From Bacteroidales bacterium (lineage in GTDB: Bacteria > Bacteroidota > Bacteroidia > Bacteroidales > F082), in assembly GCA_030683155.1 (NCBI GenBank), contig JAUXMV010000025.1, forward strand, positions 1 through 64,000: a stretch of 64,000 bases of DNA. Direction: 5' to 3'. The notes beneath the pieces were generated by a model. The model ran no database searches. It was not told the DNA's origin and saw nothing but the letters and a program-made list of their open reading frames with translations. Position 1 is the first letter of the stretch. Every line of letters starts with the position of its first letter. This document shows positions 38,901 to 45,957 of this stretch, in pieces. Made by a program: the position numbers and the translations under genes.

Positions 38901-39055
38901 CAGGCAGCAATATCAGAGTATATGTGAATGGTGAAAACCTCCTGACTTTTACGAAGTACTCTGCCTTCGATCCTGAAGTTGGCAATCTTGGTTTAGATGC
39001 AGGCAGATTCCCAATTTCCCGTATTTATAGTGTAGGTCTAAATGTTTCATTCTAA
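35963..39055 (+). CDS. SusC/RagA family TonB-linked outer-membrane protein
   Basis: CarboxypepD_reg-like N-term (ITGTVTAAADGSTIPGVTILVKGTSTGTVTG), plug motif, TonB barrel, C-terminal VGLNVSF. Confidence 0.96.
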   Translation: MRSILYLVTLFALLSFDVNAQKAITGTVTAAADGSTIPGVTILVKGTSTGTVTGIDGEYQLTTPAGADVLVFSFVGLKTQEILIGNRTVINVVMESEAIGMDEVIVIGYANERKQDLSVAVSSMKIDDSYKGRPMNIGTLLQGEMTGVKVTQTGDPRGGADISIRGKGNRGGDGVLYVVDGVPDAPFNVADIESISVLKDAASAAIYGAYAGSGGVIIITTKKAKAGEMKVSANVWNGVQQAWRTPEVLTAEQFNKVWKDASELANRPLPAVYDPIRFPYGNVTRTDWVDAIFRPGFMQHYDVSVSGGTENLKSFASISYDDTQGTLINTFDKRLTARLNVEMKVNKWTTLSQSLLYHHNNGQSNIGDGHTGAVFAAMAYPRYASVFEYDAAGNKLPGGTVPRWALAEGFSVEADLFNPVTQLENTVQNNPYNRVFSVTSLEIKPITGLSFKSDFAYDLGVGRNESFTKRFTAPGRTVDMNYRTLSNSLSNRWNWENIVTYSHIFSEKHYVSVLGGFTMNYNTERYNSTSTRNYDFEYPNYTIFPNAGDWASSKPSESIWEESSVSALARASYSYDDRYFFNASVRRDASSKLSPENNSDVFPAFSAAWKITSEEFMPEIDALSFLKVRASWGQVGNIRSVRRFIYAPPFSLGDYGVYLGPDMSSQVFGIYQSTIPNPDLKWERTEQSNLGIDLGLWDNAFTFTFDVFKKLTKDLIETSPIPSVAGVTSPPEINIGEVENKGWEVSAGYNKKVGDVTLNIRANLSSVKNNVLNIGARDFISHGNGVNSMNPLQSTVGESWYSYYLIEAQGLFQSQDEIDAYTFTNPTTGQVVKIQPNAKPGDIKYGDANNDGIINDGDRIYMGAYDFPDLAYGLNLGASWKNFSLNMFWQGISGVKIFNGVKAMSSAGLKGWNMTTEILDSWEYDPNSGIPRLSFINDPNGNYSKVSSYFLEDGDYIRLKNLNLSYSLPQTLAYRLGLGTGSNIRVYVNGENLLTFTKYSAFDPEVGNLGLDAGRFPISRIYSVGLNVSF

Positions 39056-39068
39056 AAAAGTAAATAAA

Positions 39069-40640
39069 ATGAAAAAGATAACAATAATATTATTTGCTGT
39101 TCTTATTACGTTCAATTTCAGCGCTTGTAAGAAGTTTTTGGAGTTTGAACCCTATGGTCAGCCAAGTAATTTGGGTGCCCTGACCGACGCTCAGGCCATG
39201 CAAACAATCTATGCACTGTACGAGTGGCAATATCGCGAAGGTACAACCGGACGTGGTTTAATGTGGTATGAAAATGCAAGTGACGACTTCGTTACAGGCC
39301 GCTCGCAGGCTGAAGCTGCCAACATTGCCAACTTCATTGACAATGGATCAAATACACGCGATGTGCGCGACAATTGGCCACAGATGTATCGCACGATCAA
39401 TTATGCCAATCAGATTCTGAAACAAGTTCCGGCCTCTCAAAATTTGTCGGAAGGTGTTAAAAACATGGTTTTGGGAAATGCATATTTCTGGCGCGGGTTT
39501 GCTTATCTATGGCTTGCACCGTGGTATGGCGACAACGGCCCGAATGGTGGTATTCCAATTGTTGATGAAAACACCGCAATCGAAGATATCGATGTTCCAA
39601 GACCTTCATCTATTTTGGCTAACTATGATATGATCATTTCAGATATGGAAAAAGCAGCTGAGTTGCTTCCATATTTTCAGGATCTACCTTCTGCTCAATG
39701 GGGCTTAACACATAAAACAGCCGCATGGGGTCATGCCGCACGCGCTGCACTTTATGCCGCCCAATATGACAATTCATATTATGCAAAAGTTATTCAATTC
39801 ACAGATCTCGTTATCAATTCAGGCCGTCATGCCTTGGTGCCAAACTATGCCGATGTATTTGAAATTGAAAATAACTGGAGCTCTGAGTATATGTACAGCG
39901 TTACCAGCAATGAAGTTGATGGCAGCAAATGGCCGGGTATTTCTTTCCAAAATGGTGGTTTTGGTTATTACAATACCTGGGGATATTTCCAGCCAACTTT
40001 GGAATTGTACAATGCTTTTGAAGCAGGTGATACCCGCAGAAAGAAAACTATAATAGCTCCAGGCGACACGGTTTCTTTCATTGGAAACCAAATAATCTGG
40101 CAGGTTAATCCAAGTGCAACGTCAAGTCCAACCGGATTTACTCTGGGCAAATGGCTTGCTCCTTTCAGAGATGCTGATTGCATTGGTACAACAGTCAATC
40201 CAAATGGTAATAATATGACCACCCGCTTGAATATTTCATTGATGCGTTATGCTGAAGTTTTATTAATGAAAGCTGAAGCATTGATCTGGACTGGCCAGAA
40301 TGGTGATCAGTATATCAATATGGTTCGCCAGCGTGCTGGTTTGGCTCCCAAAAGCAATGCCACCCAAGCCGATCTGAAAAGAGAACGCCGTGTTGAGTTT
40401 GCCATGGAATGGGGCGTATGGCGCCACCTCGACCTTGTAAGATGGGGCGATGCTCAGGCTACTTATGCTCAACCAAAACGCGGATACAAAGTGAATTTGT
40501 CAGGCAACGATATCGCTTCACTGGAAGTGATCGAAGTGTGGCCAGCCCGCAACTTTAATCCTTCTGTACATCATGTATTCCCAATTCCGACCAGAGAAAT
40601 TGCTACAAGCAAAAACCTTAAGCAAAATCTTGGATACTAA
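39069..40640 (+). CDS. SusD/RagB family nutrient-binding lipoprotein
   Basis: Lipobox NFSAC; KFLEFEPYGQ; RRVEFAMEWGVWRHLDLVRWG; VFPIPTREI. Confidence 0.95.
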   Translation: MKKITIILFAVLITFNFSACKKFLEFEPYGQPSNLGALTDAQAMQTIYALYEWQYREGTTGRGLMWYENASDDFVTGRSQAEAANIANFIDNGSNTRDVRDNWPQMYRTINYANQILKQVPASQNLSEGVKNMVLGNAYFWRGFAYLWLAPWYGDNGPNGGIPIVDENTAIEDIDVPRPSSILANYDMIISDMEKAAELLPYFQDLPSAQWGLTHKTAAWGHAARAALYAAQYDNSYYAKVIQFTDLVINSGRHALVPNYADVFEIENNWSSEYMYSVTSNEVDGSKWPGISFQNGGFGYYNTWGYFQPTLELYNAFEAGDTRRKKTIIAPGDTVSFIGNQIIWQVNPSATSSPTGFTLGKWLAPFRDADCIGTTVNPNGNNMTTRLNISLMRYAEVLLMKAEALIWTGQNGDQYINMVRQRAGLAPKSNATQADLKRERRVEFAMEWGVWRHLDLVRWGDAQATYAQPKRGYKVNLSGNDIASLEVIEVWPARNFNPSVHHVFPIPTREIATSKNLKQNLGY

Positions 40641-40689
40641 TTTTGAGCAGCATCGATGTTTTTGAAATTATCATTAAAAAAATAAAATT

Positions 40690-41778
40690 ATGACAATGAA
40701 AAATAGTTTAATCATCATACTCGCGGGATTGTTATTCTTCACAGTTGGTTGCGACAGATCAGAATATGATCTTCCTGATCCTGATGGCAGATTGAACAGC
40801 CTGAAAGTTGAATTCAAACATGTTAGTCCCAGAACAGGTGAAACTGTTATTAATGGTTTCAGTGATAAATATCGCGCCAATGAAACGGTTAACATTGAAA
40901 TCACTACAAATTACGCCATAGACCGCATCGAAATTGCCAATGGTCAAACTTTAACGGCAATAACTACTATGCAGTTAAATGGTGCAACAACGGCAACTTA
41001 TTCAGTTCCTGTAAGTTCTCTTAATGTTCCTTTCGGACAAAGAGTGCCATTGCTTTTCCACCTCTTTTTTGCTGATCAGGGAAAAGAAGGCTTCGATTTC
41101 CCATCAATTAAATCATATGCATTTAATGTTGTGGATGATATTCCTTCGGTGGTCAACTTCAAAAGAGCTGATGGAAGCAATGTTGAATTAGCAGCCATTG
41201 ACAACAACATCGTTGGATATGCAAATGACCCTGTTCGTGGTGTGTTTGTAACTACCAAACCTGGTGTAAATTCCTATCTTGAAGTGAATAATTCTTTGCT
41301 GAATTTTGGAATAAATAGTTTTTCAGTAAGCTTCTGGATTCAATCGGAACATGACACAAGTGACCCTGCAATTATGGGTACCATGGATTGGAACAGCTCA
41401 AATAATCCAGGTTGGGTTCTTGCATGGTTGAATGGTAGAATCAGGGCCGTCGCCGGTGATGGTGCAGGCACAAAGGTCGACTTCAGAACAGACGCGGCTT
41501 TTTCTGTACTTGGGCCAGACTGGAAATTTGTTACTGTCGTATTCAACAGGACAGGCAATGCTGTAATTTATATCGATGCTGTTTCACGTGCTTCTGCAGC
41601 AATGGTTGGTGTTGATATCAACAATGGCGTTTCAGTTAAAATAAATCAGGACGGAACGGGAACTTATGGCGATAAACTTGGAGCAAAATATGCTTCAATT
41701 AATTTCTATAATTACGCTTTATCTGATGCACAGGTAGCGCAGATTTATAACAGCTCTAAAGTTGTTAATGGTTTCTGA
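40690..41778 (+). CDS. LamG (concanavalin-like) domain surface lipoprotein
   Basis: Lipobox FTVGC; NFGINSFSVSFWIQSEHDTSDPAIMGTMDW...GWVLAWLNGRIRA...; YNYALSDAQVAQIY. Confidence 0.8.
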   Translation: MTMKNSLIIILAGLLFFTVGCDRSEYDLPDPDGRLNSLKVEFKHVSPRTGETVINGFSDKYRANETVNIEITTNYAIDRIEIANGQTLTAITTMQLNGATTATYSVPVSSLNVPFGQRVPLLFHLFFADQGKEGFDFPSIKSYAFNVVDDIPSVVNFKRADGSNVELAAIDNNIVGYANDPVRGVFVTTKPGVNSYLEVNNSLLNFGINSFSVSFWIQSEHDTSDPAIMGTMDWNSSNNPGWVLAWLNGRIRAVAGDGAGTKVDFRTDAAFSVLGPDWKFVTVVFNRTGNAVIYIDAVSRASAAMVGVDINNGVSVKINQDGTGTYGDKLGAKYASINFYNYALSDAQVAQIYNSSKVVNGF

Positions 41779-41815
41779 GTTTAGTTAATGTTCATGTAAA
41801 TTGGTTCTGAATAAT

Positions 41816-41841
41816 CTGAGGGATTAAAAACGATCCCTCAG
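41816..41841 (+). terminator. 9-bp hairpin CTGAGGGAT-taaaaacg-ATCCCTCAG after the LamG gene (terminator or 3' stabilising stem)
   Basis: Perfect inverted repeat; no long T tract. Confidence 0.5.
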
Positions 41842-41942
41842 AACTTCAGATTTTGATCGCTGAAATAACGCTTTTCAGCAAAACGAAAACGAAATTATAA
41901 TATAGCGTTTAGTAATACTGTTCTTTTGGTTAGTGAATGGTG

Positions 41943-42062
41943 GCCCGTACTGTCTGTTGCTTTTAATGTAATCGTTTACCTTTGTTTCGATTGAAGTAGC
42001 AGGGTGGATGAAGCTGGAATGAGAGGCTTCACTCCTGTATTCACACAGTACGGGCTTTTTTT
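41943..42062 (+). ncRNA. Candidate structured RNA / attenuator: 11-bp closing stem enclosing two hairpins, followed by a U-run
   Basis: GCCCGTACTGT (41943-41953) pairs perfectly with ACAGTACGGGC (42045-42055), followed by TTTTTTT; internal AATCG/CGATT and AGGGTG-GA-TGAAGC / GCTTCA-CTCCT stems. Confidence 0.55.
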
Positions 42063-42079
42063 ACAAAAAGATTTTGACT

Positions 42080-42853
42080 ATGACAAAAATCACAGGTTTA
42101 ATTCTGATTCTATGGCTAGCTTCAATTCCAATCATGGCACAGTCGTTCAGGCTGAAAGGACATTCGCATAACGATTATGAACAGTCAAATCCTTTTTTTA
42201 CAGCCCATGCCAATAAAATGGGCTCCATCGAAACAGACATTTGGGCGGTAGATGGAGTTTTGTATGTTGCTCATGATTTGGAGAAAATCACTCCTGAAGC
42301 AACTTTTGAAAATTTATATCTTCAACCGATAATAGAAGAATTTAAAAAAAATGATGGCAGACCCTGGGCAGATTCAGACGATTTGATGATTCTTCTTGTG
42401 GATCTAAAATCGTCGTTTGACCCAACACTCGATATCTTAGTCAAAAAGCTCAGTAATCATAAAAATATTTTTGATCCCGGAACAAATCCCTTTGCTGTTA
42501 GAGTGGTTATGTCAGGCAACATGCCTCCACCTTCATTATTTCATAAATATCCTGAATGGATTTACTTTGATGGCCGTCTTGCTGAGACTTACTCCAAAAA
42601 ACATCTGAAAAGAGTTTTTATGATCAGCAACAGCTATAAAAATTATGCACAATGGGATGGTAACGGACAAATTTCTGAAAGTGATTTAAAAGGAATTATC
42701 TTCTTTGTTCAGGAAGTGCATGCAAAAGGAAAAATGGCTCGTTTATGGGGCGCTCCCGACCATCCTGGTGCCTGGAAAACATTTCTAAATGCCGGTCTTG
42801 ATTACATAAACACTGATCAACCTGCTTTGTATCACGAAAAAATGTTCGAATAG
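42080..42853 (+). CDS. Secreted PI-PLC/glycerophosphodiester phosphodiesterase-like TIM-barrel protein
   Basis: LKGHSHNDYEQSNPFFTAHANKMGSIETDIWAVDGVLYVAHD; INTDQPALYH; signal peptide. ATG at 42080 preferred over TTG at 42074. Confidence 0.8.
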   Translation: MTKITGLILILWLASIPIMAQSFRLKGHSHNDYEQSNPFFTAHANKMGSIETDIWAVDGVLYVAHDLEKITPEATFENLYLQPIIEEFKKNDGRPWADSDDLMILLVDLKSSFDPTLDILVKKLSNHKNIFDPGTNPFAVRVVMSGNMPPPSLFHKYPEWIYFDGRLAETYSKKHLKRVFMISNSYKNYAQWDGNGQISESDLKGIIFFVQEVHAKGKMARLWGAPDHPGAWKTFLNAGLDYINTDQPALYHEKMFE

Positions 42854-42875
42854 TTACCTATAAAAATATACCATT

Positions 42876-44519
42876 ATGAAATCGCGTAGGGATTTTCTAA
42901 AAAACTCCGCCTTGATAGCAATGGCTTCAGCATTGCCTGTCGGGACTAAAATTTTGGCTCAGGACACAGAAGTGCTTCAAACTTCAGCTACCCGTTCGGG
43001 AAACACAAACTACAAAAACACCTATATCAGAAATGTTTTTGTTTCAGAAAACGAGTTCAGAAACGCTGCCGCAATAATTACAAATTCACCAGGATTTGAA
43101 AAGGCAAAAGAAATTCTCCCCGTACCATTCTGGACCAACAACCAACGGGCAATTGACATGTACTGGAAAACCTGGGAAATTGCGTTTAGAAATATAAAAA
43201 ACCCTGCTGAAAATACTGGTTTCATTAGCTCATACCTCGATACGGCCTACAACGGGAATATCTTTATGTGGGACTCAACGTTTATTACAATGTTTGCCCG
43301 CTATGGCTCAAGAGCTTACCCGTTTCAAAAAACATTGGATAACTTTTATGCAAAACAACATCCTGATGGATTTATCTGTCGCGAAATCTGGGGGGATTCC
43401 GGCGAAGATTGTTTCCATCGTTACGATCCGGTCAGCACTGGCCCGAATATCATCCCATGGAGTGAAATGGAATATTTTGAGCATTTTGCCGACTGGGACA
43501 GAATTCATAAAATTTTTCCTGTTCTGAGCGGATATTACCAATGGCTCAAACTCAACAGGACTTGGAAAGACGGCTCCTATTGGTCGAGTGGCTGGGGAAC
43601 AGGAATGGACAACCAACCCCGGCTAAAAAGAGAATACAATCCCTTGTTTTCACATGGTCACATGACATGGCTCGACACCAATCTGCAACAGCTTTTTATC
43701 GGAAAAATCCTTATCGATCTTGGCTTTTTTGTTGAAAGATGGCAGGAAATAGAAGATATAGAAGACGAACAGAAGCTGCTGAAAAAGTACATAAAGGAAC
43801 ATATGTGGAACCCTGAAAAAGCATTTTTCTTCGACAGACAAGCAGATGGAAAGCAGGGCGATTTCATGGGTATCGGTGCATTTTGGGCTTTGTGGACTGA
43901 TTTGCTGGATAAGAACGAAATGGACGCTTTTGTAGCGCACCTGAAAAATCCGGAAACATTTTTGCGCCATCACCCTGTTCCGTCAACTCCCGCAAATCAC
44001 GAAAAATATCAGGCCGAAGGAAGATACTGGCAGGGCGGAGTGTGGGCTCCAACAAATTTTATGATTTTATCAGGGCTGAAAAACAAGGGATATGATAAAA
44101 TGGCCTTTGAACTGGGCATGAAGCACCATCAAAGGGTTGGCGAAGTATTTGACAAAACAGGCACATTCTGGGAATATTATGCTCCGGAAGCCAGTGATCC
44201 CGGCTTGCTGGCCCGGCCCGATTTTGTGGGTTGGTCAGGATTGGTTCCAATTGCAGTGTTGATAGAAATCATTTTTGGTTTAAAAGCCAATGCCCTGAGA
44301 AAAACGATTCAATGGGATGTACAATTAACCGATGAGTTTGGCATTGAGCGCTTTCCAATAGGTGACGAAGGAATGCTGAGCCTGAAATGTGCTGCAAGAA
44401 GGTCAAAAGGCGAAAAGCCAAAAATCGAAATCACATCGAATACTGCTCTAAAACTATTGCTTAGCTGGGAAGGCGGAAAAGCTACGCATGATATTCTTCC
44501 CGGCAAAAACACCTTTTAA
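42876..44519 (+). CDS. (alpha/alpha)6-barrel glycoside hydrolase, GH63/GH37/MGH1-like, Tat-like signal
   Basis: MKSRRDFLKNSALIAMASALP; MWDSTFITMFARYG; DGFICREIWGDSGED; SSGWGTGMDNQPR; RYWQGGVWAPTNFMILSGL; TFWEYYAPE. Confidence 0.8.
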   Translation: MKSRRDFLKNSALIAMASALPVGTKILAQDTEVLQTSATRSGNTNYKNTYIRNVFVSENEFRNAAAIITNSPGFEKAKEILPVPFWTNNQRAIDMYWKTWEIAFRNIKNPAENTGFISSYLDTAYNGNIFMWDSTFITMFARYGSRAYPFQKTLDNFYAKQHPDGFICREIWGDSGEDCFHRYDPVSTGPNIIPWSEMEYFEHFADWDRIHKIFPVLSGYYQWLKLNRTWKDGSYWSSGWGTGMDNQPRLKREYNPLFSHGHMTWLDTNLQQLFIGKILIDLGFFVERWQEIEDIEDEQKLLKKYIKEHMWNPEKAFFFDRQADGKQGDFMGIGAFWALWTDLLDKNEMDAFVAHLKNPETFLRHHPVPSTPANHEKYQAEGRYWQGGVWAPTNFMILSGLKNKGYDKMAFELGMKHHQRVGEVFDKTGTFWEYYAPEASDPGLLARPDFVGWSGLVPIAVLIEIIFGLKANALRKTIQWDVQLTDEFGIERFPIGDEGMLSLKCAARRSKGEKPKIEITSNTALKLLLSWEGGKATHDILPGKNTF

Positions 44520-44528
44520 ATTTATTCA

Positions 44529-45953
44529 ATGAAAAGACGTCAATTTATTACCAATTCAGCCCTTGGACTAGGTGCAATAGCAATAAATCCTATACCTGGT
44601 TTTGCCTTTGGCGCTCCGTATAACAGCAACAGACCCCCTTTGAATAAACGCTCGTTTTTAAGCAAAGCTGTTGAGGAGACAATCAATACAGTAATGCCTG
44701 CAATCAAAGACGCCGAGCTGGCATGGTTGTTCGACAATTGTTACCCAAACACCCTTGATACAACGGTTAAATTCAGCATCAGGGATGGAAAGCCGGATAC
44801 TTTCATAATCACAGGCGATATCGATGCCATGTGGTTGCGGGATTCTACTGCCCAGGTTTGGCCTTATCTCCACCTTGTTAACAGTGATCCCGATCTGAAA
44901 AAACTCTTCATTGGCCTTATCAACCGACAATCAAACAGCATTCAATTCGACCCTTATGCCAACGCCTTCAACGATGGCCCAATCGGAAGCTACTGGGAAA
45001 CGGATATGACTGACATGAAACCTGAATTGCATGAGCGAAAATGGGAAATTGATTCATTGTGTTATCCTGTACGCCTTGCTTTTCATTATTGGAAAGAAAC
45101 CGGCGACGAAACACCTTTTGATGAAAGCTGGCTTAAAACAGCCAAACTGATTGTTAAGACTTTCAAAGAACAACAGCGCAAAGAAGACAAAGGGCCTTAC
45201 AGTTTTATGCGTGTCACTGAGAAAGCCACAGATACTGTTACCGGAAATGGTTTTGGAAATCCAATCAAACCCAATGGCCTCATTTGCTCTGCTTTCAGGC
45301 CATCGGATGACGCTACGATATATCTTTTTTTGGTCCCATCAAACTATTTTGCTGTTGTTTCTCTGCGGCAAATGGCTGAAATGGCGTCAAAAATTTACAA
45401 TAATGCTGACTTTGCAGCAGTGTGCAATGAACTGGCAGATGAAGTAGATCAGGCTTTGAAAACACATGCTATTGTTGAACATCCTAAGTTTGGAAAAGTC
45501 ATTCCCTTTGAAGTTGACGGTTTTGGCAATGCGCTTTTTATGGACGATGCCAACATTCCAAGCCTTCTATCTCTTCCTTATCTTGGCGCTTTTGATGTGA
45601 ATGATCCGCTATATCAGAATACACGAAAACTTTTGCTGAGCGACTCCAACCCATGGTATTTTGAAGGAAAAGCAGCTTCTGGAATTGGTGGCCCGCATGT
45701 GGGCGTTGATATGATCTGGCCAATGAGCATTATCATGCAGGCAAAAACTTCAACCGACGAAAATGAAATTATTCAATGTCTGCGCTGGCTTAAAAACACA
45801 CACGCCGGAACCGGCTTCATGCATGAAACTTTCCATAAAGATGATCCGACTAAGTTTACACGCTCATGGTTTGCCTGGGCTAACACTCTTTTCGGAGAAT
45901 TAATTGTAACTCTTCATCGTGACAGACCACATCTTTTGAATCAAATATTGTAA
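44529..45953 (+). CDS. GH125 family protein (exo-alpha-1,6-mannosidase family), Tat-like signal
   Basis: MKRRQFITNSALGLGA; ITGDIDAMWLRDSTAQVWPYL; FRPSDDATIYLFLVPSNYFAV; GTGFMHETFHKDDPTKFTRSWFAWANTLFGELI. Confidence 0.93.
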   Translation: MKRRQFITNSALGLGAIAINPIPGFAFGAPYNSNRPPLNKRSFLSKAVEETINTVMPAIKDAELAWLFDNCYPNTLDTTVKFSIRDGKPDTFIITGDIDAMWLRDSTAQVWPYLHLVNSDPDLKKLFIGLINRQSNSIQFDPYANAFNDGPIGSYWETDMTDMKPELHERKWEIDSLCYPVRLAFHYWKETGDETPFDESWLKTAKLIVKTFKEQQRKEDKGPYSFMRVTEKATDTVTGNGFGNPIKPNGLICSAFRPSDDATIYLFLVPSNYFAVVSLRQMAEMASKIYNNADFAAVCNELADEVDQALKTHAIVEHPKFGKVIPFEVDGFGNALFMDDANIPSLLSLPYLGAFDVNDPLYQNTRKLLLSDSNPWYFEGKAASGIGGPHVGVDMIWPMSIIMQAKTSTDENEIIQCLRWLKNTHAGTGFMHETFHKDDPTKFTRSWFAWANTLFGELIVTLHRDRPHLLNQIL

Positions 45954-45957
45954 AGAA

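Noticed and set aside
41943-42062. Structured RNA as 6S RNA, SRP RNA, tmRNA or a known riboswitch
   Set aside because: I could not find the SRP GGAA domain IV signature, a symmetric 6S bubble, or a riboswitch consensus I know; left as unassigned.
42074-42082. TTG start for the PI-PLC-like gene given by the ORF track
   Set aside because: An ATG two codons later (42080) gives a normal signal peptide start.
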